64,000 nt of DNA from Diphasiastrum complanatum (GCA_029204225.1 CM055104.1:56634264-56698263); one strand, 5' to 3'; positions 34,644 through 46,060 are shown, counted from the first letter of the stretch. The notes: generated from the letters alone by a model not told the origin. Made by a program: numbers and translations.

Positions 34644-35695
34644 CAAATTTTCGGTATCAAAAAATTCTCGGTTTAGGATAAATTTCAGAATTATGGGTGA
34701 ATTTTCAAATGATTTCTGGAAACCGAAAAAGTTCTAAAAAAAATTTGGGATTAGGATATCGAAAATTCCGGACTTAAGATATCAAAATTTTTGGGCATCG
34801 AAAAATTCTGGTTATTGAAAATTTTAAATTGTGGATATCAAAAATTTTGGGCTTAAAGTATCGAAAAACTTTAAAAAAAATTCTGGGTTTAGGGTATCAA
34901 AAATTCTGGGCTTAGAGTATAAAAAATTCTAGACATGGAAAAATTTTGGTTACCAAAAATTTTGAATTCTGAAAAATTTTGGGCTTTTAGGGCATCGAAA
35001 ATTTCGAATTCTGGGTATTGAAAATTCTGGGCTTAGGGTATCAAAAATTCTCCGAGACGACCCGTATTGAAAACTTCTGATTTTTTAAATCGAAAAATTC
35101 AGATCTAGGTATCAAAAAATTTGGGCATCAAAAAATTTTGGTAATAAAAAACTATGAATTCTGGATATCGAAAATTCTGGGCTTAAGTTATCGAAAATTG
35201 ATAGATATCGAAATTTTTGAGAAATTCTCCAAGTCGATCCCGTATTAAAAACTTTTAATTTTTGGTATGAAAAAATTCAGATCTAGGTATCAAAATTTTT
35301 TTATTTCAGGTATCAAAAGATTTCGAACTCTAGATATTGAAAAATTTTTGAAAATTTTTGGGAATTGAAAAAGTTTCAAAAAAAATCTGGGTTTAGGGTA
35401 TCAAAAATTCTGGTTATCAAAAATTTCAAATTCTGAATATAAAAAATTTTGGGCTTAGGGTTTCAAAAATTTCTAGTAATTGAAAATTTTGAATTTTGGG
35501 TATGGAAAATTATGGACTTAGGGTATTAAAAAATTCTGGGTATTTTTTATTTCAAATATTGAAAATTTTTGAACTCTGGATATTGAAAAGTTTCTGAAAA
35601 ATTCTGGGTATCCAAACATTTTCGAAAAAATCTGGGTAACGAAAAATTCAGAAAACTCTGGAAATCGAAATTTCAAAAACTCTGACAAGTCATTC
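34644..35695 (+). repeat. Degenerate short-unit array (GGTATCGAAAATTCTGGG type)
   Basis: More than 1 kb made of variants of 'ggtatcaaaaattctgggct' with many single-base and length changes. The modal spacing is roughly 20-24 bp or multiples of it. Phrases such as GGGTTTAGGGTATC recur. A relative in the opposite orientation is at 50350-50935. The array replaces the pol region expected after the protease of element F. Confidence 0.85.
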
Positions 35696-36315
35696 ATGTT
35701 TAAATTTCTTACAGATTTCTTTTTCATACAATGTCATTATAGGTGATATCTTGCAGTTGCTAGGGTCTTGTATCCAAACTGGCTTGCATACTAGGGCCTT
35801 GTCAAGTCAGATACCCATCCTTGCTAATAATGAATCAATAATCGAGATATAGCTCAAATGTATTTCGGAGAAAACCCATGTGATAGCAATATCTTTCACA
35901 AAGTTCAAAGCAGTGCTCATATGACATTCTTCATTGCTATACTTACTCGTTGAGTTGGGTTTTCCAAGCCAGATGTATTTTATATTGATTGATGCGCTTT
36001 GAAGGTATTGTGCACGACAAATATCAGATATTGCAAAAACATCATTTAAAATGGAACTCGTGATGTCAAGAAGTACAAAAGCTTTAGCGAGACTCCAATA
36101 ACCGAAAGTGTATTTAGTCGTTGGATTTTATGTATGTGCAACAAAATAGAAACCAAATCACACACTTACACGTAAAGGCTCCTACATCTATTTTAGACCC
36201 ATTAAAAAAGTGGAACCAAAACTTCGATATCCGATAGTGTATGCAGTCGTAGGATATGATGTCTGTGAAATAAAATTGACACCATTCCAACATAGGAATG
36301 AATAGACTCCTACAT
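35696..36315. other. No gene seen
   Basis: Contains two related stretches (36060-36180 and 36185-36310), both with 'ccgaaagtgtatttagtcg'- or 'ccgatagtgtatgcagtcg'-like text followed by 'ctcctacat', suggesting an imperfect duplication of about 120 bp. It is otherwise unassigned. Confidence 0.4.
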
Positions 36316-36830
36316 TTACTGTAGACCCCTACATGGCAGAGCAAAAATATGAAATAGCTCTTCGTAGCTGATAATTGGTTGGTGTATGAACATCATGTTG
36401 ATAGCATCAAGACCCTTCACCACCAAGTAGACGAAGTACATATGTTTGCATGCAACAAATTTTCGGAAATCTTCGCATGTGCACGCTGGTTTTTTTGCAA
36501 TTGTGACTTCATACAACTTGTCTCTTTGAATGGACTCAAAGCTTTCAATAGTATATTTCTCTTTGTGCTCCGACAAAAGGTTGGTAACTTTTCTCAGATG
36601 ACCATTCAAGCTTAGAGCTCTGCCCATCCGCTCTTTTGCCTCCTTGGATATAGTCTCGTGGCAAACAGACTATTACAACTCATCCAAACAATCATGTCTC
36701 AAGTCAATGAGATATGTTCACAAATTTGGTCAAATGTGTCTGTCTCCAATATATATCCACCTTTGTTCAACTCATCCACCTCGGCTTGTGACAAATTAGT
36801 TCCCTATTGCACATACCAGGTTTTTGGCAC
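36316..36830 (-). pseudogene. SWIM zinc-finger relic (minus)
   Basis: The minus-strand frame 36316-36627 contains KLYEVTIAKKPACTCEDF and FVACKHMYFVYLVV, a SWIM CxC...CxH finger. Upstream, with stops, 'LSQAEVDELNKGGY' and 'TDTFDQICEHIS' look like coding sequence of the same protein. It is related in pattern to 30233-30505 but not a close copy. MULE or FAR1-like origin is possible, but no catalytic domain is visible. Confidence 0.6.
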
Positions 36831-36929
36831 TTTTGTAGGCGATATTATTATCAAGGGACTTGTTGTCCAAGTGCATGCGGTCATTTGCAGTTTGCAATTT
36901 GCGGTCATTTGTGGTCCAATTGCAATTTT

Positions 36930-37070
36930 CACACCCCCCAACAAAATGGGGTGGCCGAGAGCAAAAATAGATCTTTGTGTGAATGTGCAAAAGCAATGCG
37001 ACTAGATGTCTCTTTGCACATTTCTTTTTGGGGAGAAGCTATTACATGTGCAAATTTTTTATGTAATATA
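36930..37070 (+). pseudogene. Copia integrase fragment (plus)
   Basis: A short relic reading PPQQNGVAESKNRSLCECAKA, then SFWGEAITCANFLCN, the glutamate block of Copia integrase. It is cut off at 37071 by the LTR of an element on the other strand. Confidence 0.8.
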
Positions 37071-37822
<752 letters not shown>

Positions 37823-38496
37823 CCTCTTCAACTAGTTTTAGCAACCATAGAACTTTGATCCAACTTTAGAATGATCTCCTTCCTAAGTATAGACCTCCTT
37901 TCTAATGTTCTTAAGTAGTTTCCACAATTGATACAAAAATAGTATCCACTTAGGATGCCTCACTATTTCTTACATCAATTTTACATGTCAAGATGTGAAT
38001 AGAACATGAAGAACTAAATAGAATCTAAATGAGATGATTCCTCCATGCTATCAAATTGAACTCTCTGGAAAATTCTAGCAATCAAATGATAAATGTGAGT
38101 GATCACCATTTTCTTGCATGTCTTCTCCATCTTTGTCTTTTCTTGCCATGTATCCACCATGAAACTCCATGAATGAGTCTCCATCTCCATCTTGCCACAA
38201 GATGCCATTCTCAATTCATGACCTGATCATGAATAAGTGATATAATAAACCTTCAATAGCTTCATTTTCATCAACAAAACCAGCCAAGAATGCTAGTACA
38301 AATCCAACATCAAAATACCAATGTAGCTAGTTTTACCATATCTTGACAATTTGCACACATCCACATGAAATTGCTCAAACATGAGATAGAACAAGTAAAG
38401 TAAACTTGAACAACACTACCTTGTTGCTCCTTTGACCTTACTTGAATCTTCAATAACCTGCAAAAACATATCCATAACATCCTTGCCAATTGACTC
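37823..38496 (-). other. Non-coding 3' internal part of a minus-strand element
   Basis: Lies between the Copia linker relic and the polypurine tract of LTR copy 3. No RT or RNase H homology was found, so the whole 3' half of pol is deleted or too decayed to read. Confidence 0.45.
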
Positions 38497-38995
38497 TCAT
38501 TTGATGCTCTTGACTAGTTCCAAATTGCCAACTTCCCTTTTGACTTGTTGAAGCCCTTTGAGATCAACCTCTTGATCTTCAACTTGACCATCAAAGTCAT
38601 TGACTAAGATCTCTTTTCTAGATCCTTGAGTTTCTGGAAAATCATGAAAACATCCATCTACTTGCATAGCATCATCTGTGAGCCTTGAAGACATTTGTCT
38701 TTCCCTTGATGTTCTCCTTGGCTTGTGACTTGATGAAGGTCCATCATCATCACCATCTAAAATAGGATCCTATATATCAACATCAAGAATGTTAGATCCA
38801 TACACATCACCATTAATAATGCTTGAAGATACTTTTGGAATGTTCCCCTCATCAAAAATGACATCTCTACCCACAATCACTTTGTTAGTAGTAGGAATGT
38901 AAACCTTGTCACTATACCCAACAAACATACATTTCCTTGAAGATGGATTCTCCTTGGTCCTATCATCAAGAGTTATGTTGACATAGCATGTGCAA
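38497..38995 (-). pseudogene. Copia integrase C-terminus and linker (minus)
   Basis: From 38995 down: CYVNITLDDRTKENPSSRKC, MFVGYSDKVYIPTTNKVIVG, RDVIFDEGNIPK, the end of Copia integrase. An acidic linker follows with KPRRTSRERQMSSRL and a stretch rich in Glu, Asp and Val up to the stop at 38497. RT is not present after it. Confidence 0.75.
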
Positions 38996-38999
38996 CCAC

Positions 39000-39170
39000 A
39001 AAAGAAGCATGAGAGATGGAGGAAAAGAGATAGAGAGCAAAGGCATTCCCCATCCATTTTATAAGAGGGCCAACTTGCTTGTATTGAAATGATGAGAGAA
39101 CATGTACAATGCTTCAAAATTGCTTTTTATATAGTGAATTGAGGAGATGAGCACCCCAATCCTATTGGCT
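39000..39170 (-). repeat. LTR family 2, copy 2 (promoter part)
   Basis: Similar to 19650-19780. The minus-strand TATA is TATATAAAAAG near 39127-39137. It directly adjoins the integrase fragment, so sequence between LTR and integrase has been deleted. Confidence 0.5.
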
Positions 39171-39648
39171 AATCTAAACCTAAATATTCAATTAGTGGAG
39201 GGAACCCATTCATTAATTGGAGGACCCAATTTTAAAAATGAATTTTGGTGAGAATTCCTACTTTATTCACTAACTTGACTTTTTAGCCCCGTGACATTAA
39301 AAGTCTCGCATATTGGCTTTGTAATTAATCAAATCTCTATGTGATCATCGGGTTGGACTTACACACGCAGGGTGCCAAATCCCTCTCACTTATTAACTAG
39401 GGTTAGGGTTGTCTTGGGATCCACAAACCCTCCAACAATATCCCCACCAAATTGGTGGCGTCCCATGACACCTTGCGAGATTATTTATTTCGGCTCTTTT
39501 CGCACCTTTATTAGGTGGCATTGCACCTTTTCCATGAATTCCAAGCGCTCAATGTTGAAATCCTTTTTGTGCGTTAAAAAGCACTTATTTGCCCTTTCAA
39601 TATTTTTGGAGGTTGTCCAAGTTGTAAATCTGGACTCCCATGCTCCGC
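39171..39648. other. No supported gene
   Basis: Non-coding or decayed. The minus strand may continue the unrecognised frames that begin at 39649. Confidence 0.3.
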
Positions 39649-40029
39649 CTAGCATCGCAGCTCGATAGTTAATCTAGCCAATGGCAGCTGATCTTGTATT
39701 TTATCGGATGCCAATGGGACGTTTGGATCGAAAGCCAATGCTGGAAGGCAATCATCCCATCTCGGTGATATGGACACCAACATTGTCAAGTCATTTGTAA
39801 AAAGCGCAGATTGCCTAATAGTTGAATCTGGCAAATTATTGTACTCCGCTGCATAAAATTGTAGGGCTCGATGGAAGTCAACTGAGATATTCCAATTGTA
39901 CTTCTGGTAGATTATGGGCCAGTTTGGGGTGTGGATGCTGACTTGTCCCACTAGAATCCCAAAATCTTTCCATTTATTTTCTCTCACATTGGCACATAGT
40001 AAGGATCTCCCTGCAATTGGCGAGGGCAA
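39649..40029 (-). CDS. Unrecognised open frame, 126 codons (minus)
   Basis: A balanced, protein-like composition (KDFGILVGQVSIHTPNWP, FHRALQFYAAEYNNLPDS) without a domain I recognise. It is in the same reading register as the frames at 40300-40695 and 40765-41442, which suggests one decayed or intron-containing gene. It could be an extra open frame of a retroelement. Confidence 0.4.
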   Translation of the reverse strand: MPSPIAGRSLLCANVRENKWKDFGILVGQVSIHTPNWPIIYQKYNWNISVDFHRALQFYAAEYNNLPDSTIRQSALFTNDLTMLVSISPRWDDCLPALAFDPNVPLASDKIQDQLPLARLTIELRC

Positions 40030-40299
40030 TGCTGGTAGTTTGTCAATTCTTTGTCGGCCTTGATCTCGGAGGTCTTAAACCTAATTACCCATCCACCCCT
40101 CGAGGACTCGTGTGGATGTTGCTGCAAAAAAGTTTGGATCTGGTCCTCAATGGTGATCCGTTTTTAAAAGAAAGGCCTGGTCATGTAAGTAGATGGACCT
40201 TCTTCCATGGCCTGTGCATTTGGTGCTATGCCTTCTTCAGTACCGACATCTCCCCTTCTTAAGACTTGTCACATGGTCTTCCAATGTTTCGACTAACTT

Positions 40300-40695
40300 C
40301 TAGGCTTTCTTCGTCTTGGCTTCGGACTTTGCTTCGTGTGGTGTCTTTAACTCCCGATTCAGTTCGATCACCTTTTGGCTAATAAAAGTGTTCACGGATC
40401 CCAGCTCAAAAATTATTTTGTCCATGTCCTTCTTTTCATGTAAAATAGTCTTAATCACGCACGCAAGGTTATTGACTAAACCTAGTGCGTCACCAAAATC
40501 CACTTGTGTTGTGGTTGTAGTAGCAACAACAACATGAACAAGAACTGCAGGTGTTGTGCTCGTTTGGCGTTGAGGTCGTGTCGGTTCTTCTTCATAACCA
40601 TCAAGTATTGTGGCGTCAAACTGCTTCGATGATTTAACAACATGGATGATCTGAATGGTGTCTAGTGCTTGATCTACTTGATCTTGGTGATCAAC
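40300..40695 (-). CDS. Unrecognised open frame with possible splice acceptor (minus)
   Basis: The open stretch begins at 40695 right after CTTTTCAG, a plausible splice acceptor, and ends at TAG 40300-40302. The product is hydrophilic, with a Thr run (VVVATTTTTQVDFGDALGL), then a probable coiled coil (KKDMDKIIFELGS, KVIELNRELKTPHEAKSEAK). After the stop the same frame continues with KLVETLEDHVTSLK, so the TAG may be an internal mutation. No family was recognised. Confidence 0.4.
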   Translation of the reverse strand, partial: VDHQDQVDQALDTIQIIHVVKSSKQFDATILDGYEEEPTRPQRQTSTTPAVLVHVVVATTTTTQVDFGDALGLVNNLACVIKTILHEKKDMDKIIFELGSVNTFISQKVIELNRELKTPHEAKSEAKTKKA

Positions 40696-40764
40696 CTGAA
40701 AAGATGGATGAAAACATTAGTGCTATCATGGACTTGTTTGAATCATTTTCCAAGGGATTGAGAT

Positions 40765-41442
40765 TCAAAGGGGGGTCCAGGGCTCTGAGACATCCCCCAA
40801 AGGATTGGGATCATCAAACATATCCATGAAAGCCTGCATGTTCGGTGAAGCATCTTGAGTGTCTACGGAAGAGGCGACTTGGGCAGCTGTGATTGGAATT
40901 GTGGACCCAACGATTTCAAACTGACCTTGTGAGGAAGCGAAGGCTAGGAAAACATCAGTGAACTGGGGAATATGAAGTGTAGAGAGAGTGGCAGCGGGGG
41001 GTGGTAGCGCAACTGGCGTTGGTTGCCTAGTACGGCGATGTGGCATGAAAAGGCGAGTCAGGAATTACGACCTCGCTGCGTACCCGTCAGTGACTAGTCT
41101 GGAAGATTCGGCAAGTGCCACATCTTCGTAGACAAAGATGACTGACTCAGGGACAAACCCATGGATCTTATTAAGCAAGTAGAAAGTGGAAATGGTGGAC
41201 AAAAGAGTGCTAGCAGCAAATTTTTGCTTGGTGTTACCCTTGGTGGCTCTCTTCAGTTCACCAGAAACCATTTTAAACCAGTTGTAAGGCTCCAACAATT
41301 TTTTGTCAAATTTATAGTTCGACTCAACTATGCGATGCATGATTTGTGAGGAAATGTTCTCATTTCTGAGGTTTCCAACAATCAGAAAGCTGTTCAAAAG
41401 TTGCACAGCTGCATGGATGGTGGGATCTCGGATAGACTCCAA
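40765..41442 (-). CDS. Unrecognised open frame with one internal stop (minus)
   Basis: A single frame of 226 codons from 41442 to 40765, broken only by TAA at 41065-41067. The N-terminal part (MESIRDPTIHAAVQLLNS, SNYKFDKKLLEPYNWFKMVS, FYLLNKIHGFVPESVIFVYE) is predicted folded. The part after the stop begins MPHRRTRQPTPVALPPPAAT and is Pro/Ala-rich. I do not recognise it. It may be one protein or two adjacent ones. Confidence 0.45.
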
Positions 41443-42579
41443 TAAATAGCCATGATTGGTCCAGTATAGCTCATTGGATGTGTCAATGAAAGGTTTGATG
41501 ACTTTATTGACATGCTTATGGTTTGGCGGCTTCAGAGACTTGCACCTTGTGGGTAGCCCCCTGGTAGGTAATGTAAAACTTAGATTTTTTCTTGGTCTAG
41601 GTGTTAAAGGCCATCATTATAAATTCCATATTAATTTTTTCAAAAAAAAATCATGCTTGTGAATCCCCATTGTTGTGAGCAAAGCCTCAGCAAGATTCAT
41701 CCATTGAGCCACCATGCTTGTGCTAGAAACTATCATGATGTCCGTTTGGGTTGGAACATCACAATGAATGACATATTAAGGAGAATGAGAAGTATCGATA
41801 GAAGACATGATAAGAGTAGACAAAAACTGAGAATAAGAGCGCAAGTGTGTATCAAAAGGCTGGAGGAAAGTTTCGAAAATTTGTGGTTGCTGGAAAATTC
41901 GGCAAGAGCTTCGCTAGCACAAGTGAGAAATAAAATCAAATTCAACCCTTTTATAGGTGAATTTGGAGGGTCCATTAGACAATCAGTTCTGGACAAAAAT
42001 TTGCAGGCATGATCGATACTTTAAAATTAGCTAAGGTTTCTGAATATCTAAACTGATCCAACGAAGGTTCTGAAGATCTGGCGAAGGTTCAACATTCACC
42101 TAAGAACATCCTTTGCCTAGATACTGTATATAATAAAAAATTTCAGGATCTGAACCTATGTCCAACCTAATTTTGGCATTCTGAATCCATCTGTCAGGTC
42201 GGCGAAGATTAATAATGACTGTAAGATGATCGACAAAGGTTTTTAAAATGGCAAACTATTGAACATTCATCTGTGACTTCAAAACAGGTTATAAATTTGC
42301 TAGAGAACCTTCGCCATTTTCTATATCTTTATGAAGTGTAGGTCACCAACATCTTGATTGCAAAAGTTTGCGAATAGTGATATCTGTTGAAAAATGTCCT
42401 CCGCCCATTCCATCATTGGAAAACAGCAACGATTGGCACTCCCAGGTCCAAGAGAATCTACTCAACCAAACAGGCCAAATCAACAGAACCGACCCCAAGT
42501 ACAGGCCAATGTAGTGCAGAACTCCTCTTATGAAACCCTAACCTATGAATCTACTAGTGATGACGGTAATCCTAACTTA
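41443..42579. other. Unassigned sequence
   Basis: Includes a plus-strand open frame (41653-42012) rich in Arg, Lys and Leu and repeated phrases such as 'cgaaggttctgaagatctgg' (42060-42090). I could not assign it. Part of it probably belongs to the Gypsy relic that follows. Confidence 0.3.
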
Positions 42580-43011
42580 TTCCAATGACCAATACTATTC
42601 AGAGGAGCAACCTACACAAGTCAACCAAAGTGGTTATGCCATTTTCCCTTCAGCACTTTAGAAGAGAGGTTTTGCATGCTAACTTTCAAAGTGAATGTAG
42701 ACTTTGTTATGACTTTGTAGCTAAGTGTGCTGACTGTATCGGAAGGCATTGCTATAAAGATTGCCCTAAGCTTCTCGATGCTGGTTTCAATAATGAAATC
42801 GAGCACACCAATTGGGTATCACCAATTGTGGTGGTACCAAAGAAAAATGGTAACTTCGTATCTGCATGGATTTGAAGAAACTTAATGACCAAATAGAGAA
42901 AGATCACTTCCCACTACCTCTGGCCACACAAATCCTCGAAGATATGGCAGGACCTAAGCTTTTAGCTTTTTGGATGGTGTTAGTGGCTATTTCTTAGTCC
43001 AAATTGCTCCT
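42580..43011 (+). pseudogene. Gypsy reverse transcriptase start (fragment)
   Basis: The key stretch (about 42775-43010), with two frame changes, reads LLDAGFNNEIEHTNWVSPIV, VVPKKNG, then MDLKKLNDQIEKDHFPLPLA, TQILEDMAGPKLL and VSGYFLVQIAP. These are the first RT blocks of Ty3/Gypsy (SPxVxVxKK, L...NDxxxxDxFPLP). It ends abruptly at about 43011, where the unrecognised minus-strand frame begins. Confidence 0.75.
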
Positions 43012-43465
43012 AAGTTTTAGAGCCCAAGGAGGTAACTGGGGCTCTCTTCTGCAGGGCAATAATGAGTTGTCGGGAGATGAAGGCGGCCCAATTGTACATA
43101 TTTTGGCGGCCTTCATAGGATTCCCCCAACATGGCAAAGATCTGGAGGGGAATCCTCAGCAGATGTGCCTTGCGTGTATAAGTGTACTTTGTAAGATAAG
43201 CACACGTAGCTCCCAGTTCTTGGCACTTGATGGCCTGGAGGAGAATGCCATCCTTGTTCTTCCATTTGTCGATAGACGTGTCAAGGAATCTGGCATATGG
43301 TTGCTGCAACATATTGGTCAGCTTGACTGGCTTCTCCTTATGGCCACTAGGAAAGCCAAAGGTGGTGAGGTTGCTGCCAGCCAAGTAGACAATTGACTGA
43401 AAATTTTGAAGTTCAATGCAAAACGTGAGTTGCTTCCGATTAAAATTTTCGTATGTCTGGTACAT
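43010..43465 (-). CDS. Unrecognised open frame, 151 codons (minus)
   Basis: Protein-like composition with LTFCIELQNFQSIVYLAGSN, GHKEKPVKLTNMLQQPYARF, KDGILLQAIKCQELGATCAY and EGRQNMYNWAAFISRQLIIA. It includes basic and aromatic clusters and three cysteines. No domain was recognised. It may be the upstream part of the same gene as 39649-41442 (same strand, about 1.6 kb apart, separated by Gypsy sequence). The downstream end is cut by the Gypsy fragment. Confidence 0.45.
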   Translation of the reverse strand: MYQTYENFNRKQLTFCIELQNFQSIVYLAGSNLTTFGFPSGHKEKPVKLTNMLQQPYARFLDTSIDKWKNKDGILLQAIKCQELGATCAYLTKYTYTRKAHLLRIPLQIFAMLGESYEGRQNMYNWAAFISRQLIIALQKRAPVTSLGSKT

Positions 43466-43659
43466 AAGATAAAGGCTCTGGTGGCCCTTCTAGAGAGGAA
43501 TTTGAAACTCAAGCAACTTAAAGGTTGGTTGAGCTTGGATATACCACTAATTCATTGTTTCATCTTCACAGAGAACGAGTTTGAGTGATTGAGACATGTC
43601 TGATATCTCATCACTATGGTCTGAATCTGATTCGGCCATTTTTTGAAATTTTTTTAATT

Positions 43660-43780
43660 TTTTTGGAAGTTCTCTCAGTGGCATCGGATGGAAATTGGCA
43701 GCTACAGTGGCGGATGCAAATTGTCGAGGACAATGGCGGATGCAATCTTGTTGGATGCATATTAGATTTCTTATGCTCAG
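43660..43780. repeat. GGATGCAA-type repeat cluster 1
   Basis: Contains 'ggcggatgcaaattgtcg', 'ggcggatgcaatcttgttgg' and 'ggatgcatattaga', closely similar to 45955-46060. Confidence 0.7.
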
Positions 43781-43799
43781 TCTTAAACAAATCGTTCAA

Positions 43800-44190
43800 G
43801 TAATGAGCATCCTGAAAATCGAAGGCCGACTACAGGTTTCGGATCTTCACATTTTTTTCCTTTGAGATTTTTTGTGCCTTAAACATTCTAAAGGCACCTT
43901 TGCCTTTTTTGCCTTTTTTGCACCTTCGCGTACCTTCAGTCTAAGGCACCTTCGGATTTTTTATACCTTCAGTCTAAGGGCACCTTTGAGTTTTTTGGGT
44001 TTTTGCTACATTGGCAGATCGACGTCGCTAACTTATTATCAACCCTAAAATAGCTGGACAACCAAATATGCCAAGGGCGGTTAGCGGGTACCAGCTTTTG
44101 TACATATACAAAACTGGAGTAGAAGACATTCAAGAATTATAAGATATTTGTCTTTTGACACTTGTAAATATATATACTAGCTGAATCAAG
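43800..44190. other. No gene; imperfect 'caccttcggattttt' repeats
   Basis: At 43850-44005 the phrases 'aaggcacctttgccttttttg', 'taccttcagtctaaggcac' and 'ggattttttataccttcag' repeat several times. Otherwise unassigned. Confidence 0.5.
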
Positions 44191-44810
44191 CTATGTATGT
44201 AAGTTCTTTTGTTTTTTTGATAAAGAAGAATAAGATGAATACTCGGAAGACTCTTCCTCATCTACCGAATCAGATTTTGATTCAGACTCAGTAGATGATT
44301 CAGATTCTTCTGTACGTTTCGATTTATGCTTTTTACCACTTTTTCTCTCATTTCTCCTTCTATGAGAAATTCGAGAAGTTTCGTAATTTTCGGTAGAGAC
44401 AATGACATCTTCCAAAGAGGTCATCAATCCCTGTCGACAATAACGGTCCATTTTCTTAGGCAAGCCGCCCAAGAACCATTTGTTTTGCGTAGGAAACGGA
44501 AACTGGGCTCCTAACTTTCCTATTAAATTTTTAACTCTACGAGTATACTTTCTAAGTAATTCCTTCGGCTTCTTCTCAACAGGATTAAGCCAAGCCAACA
44601 ATCTAGTGAAGTAGCTATCTCCCTAAACTGCTTAAGGAATGCTGTTCTTAAAGTGTTCCGAGTATTAACCGTTTCCGGTACTAATTGATTGTACCAAATC
44701 CTAGTCTGCTTTCGCAGAAGACCTGGCAAAATTCTAACTTTGTCCTCGTCTGTATGTTCTTTATTTGCTATAGTAATAGATTCAAACTTGGACAAATATT
44801 GTCTGCATTT
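44191..44810 (-). pseudogene. Gypsy gag (minus, one frameshift)
   Basis: From 44810: DKVRILPGLLRKQTRIWYNQL and TLRTAFLKQFREI, the retrotransposon gag core of Gypsy elements, then a frame change near 44600, followed by WLNPVEKKPKELLRKYTRRV, LGGLPKKMDRYCRQGLM and a charged tail RRRNERKSGKKHKS with a Glu/Ser-rich end, stopping at 44191. No zinc knuckle or protease follows, so the element is truncated there. Confidence 0.75.
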
Positions 44811-44917
44811 TCAGATGATGATCGATAGTTGCTTGAGAGTGTGTTCTTGGCATGTGTTACATGAGAAAGATTTGTAGACTTAATACACTTAACAATATTA
44901 CAAAAGATGAAATTCAT

Positions 44918-44938
44918 CTCCTGGCAATAGTGCCAAAT
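44918..44938 (-). other. Gypsy primer-binding site (minus)
   Basis: The minus strand reads TTTGGCACTATTGCCAGGAG. It resembles the TTTGGCGCCGTTGCCGGGGA site used by many plant Gypsy elements and lies about 110 bp before the gag above. The LTR end ...CCACCACA is immediately upstream. Confidence 0.7.
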
Positions 44939-44940
44939 TA

Positions 44941-45500
44941 TGTGGTGGCCTAGTCATTATAGATTTTCACAAAATAAATGAATTAAGTAGTATAAAAGGT
45001 TTGATCGTTCCCCAAGAGAGACAATAATCTCTTCTTTTGTATGATAAGTGCATGTAAGATGATGAATGGATTGTGATGTGTAATATTAACAATGAATACT
45101 ACAGCGACATATGTGGTTATCCAAAGATATTTGGGTAAATTGACATCCAGGAACACCAATGGTGAAACAATTTGGTCAAGGTTTGTGATTATAAAAGTTA
45201 CTTTATCTTTCAGGCTCTTCAGATATCAGTAAGCAATCAGATCAGATAGCAACTAGCAAATAGATTCATCAAACAGAATCGAATTGGCTCATGATTCCTC
45301 TGAATCGAACATAGAGAATTAGTTCTTATCACAGTGAGCAAACAGAACAAAACATCAAATAAATTCATTATCTGGACACATAGCTCATTCAAAATTGAAA
45401 GAAGTTCTGCTTTATGGTTATGCTTAACAGCTTCGGCTAATTCCCTACACACGTTAGTTAGAATTGTCGCTCTCTGGTGATGCCTGAAAATCCACGTTAG
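44941..45500 (-). repeat. Gypsy LTR (minus), start uncertain
   Basis: The 3' end is fixed at 44941 by the adjoining primer-binding site. The other end is not recognisable and could lie anywhere to about 45900. It lies between an integrase (46196-47470) and a gag (44191-44810) of the same orientation. Confidence 0.5.
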
Positions 45501-45954
45501 AGTAACTGGAATTCAATAAGACATGAGAAATATGTGTGATGCAGAAAAGAAGTATCACAAACAGTTACAGATCATACAGAGTGTATTCGCTGAATTGATA
45601 AGAAGTAATGCTGTAAAAGATGACAGAGGCCCAAGAATGCTCAAGCTTATAGAAACTGGCTCTCTTCTCTCTCAATTGATACTCAAATCTGTGCGTCTAT
45701 ACAATGGCACAAAGTGTCGTCCTTATAGAAACGATCACCGGCCTCAATGTTGTTTACCAACTGTTAATATGTCGGTTGAGATCCACTAATGCGTCTCTAT
45801 AGAACGTCGCGAGTTTTAACCTAAATGTGAATTTACAAAGTGCAAATAGGCCTTTACATGAATTTAGGCACTATAGCACATTTACATGTATAAAAATTGA
45901 AATTTTTTGCAATATAAAACAACAATTCTGGATAATGTGGGATCATGAGGCTCC

Positions 45955-46060
45955 ACACGGATGCAAATGAGACTGGTGGTTGGCAGACACAAATCGTCGG
46001 ATGTATGTTGTCGGATGCAATCTAGCGGATGCAATCTTGTCGGATGCAAATTAGAACCTA
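45955..46060. repeat. GGATGCAA-type repeat cluster 2
   Basis: Contains 'gtcggatgtatgttgtcgga', 'gcaatctagcggatgcaatc' and 'ttgtcggatgcaaattagaa'. Related to 43660-43780 and, in reverse complement, to the minisatellite at 22385. Confidence 0.75.

Noticed and set aside
34644-35695. Interstitial telomere tract
   Set aside because: TTTAGGG occurs only as scattered single words within a different repeat. There is no run of telomere units.
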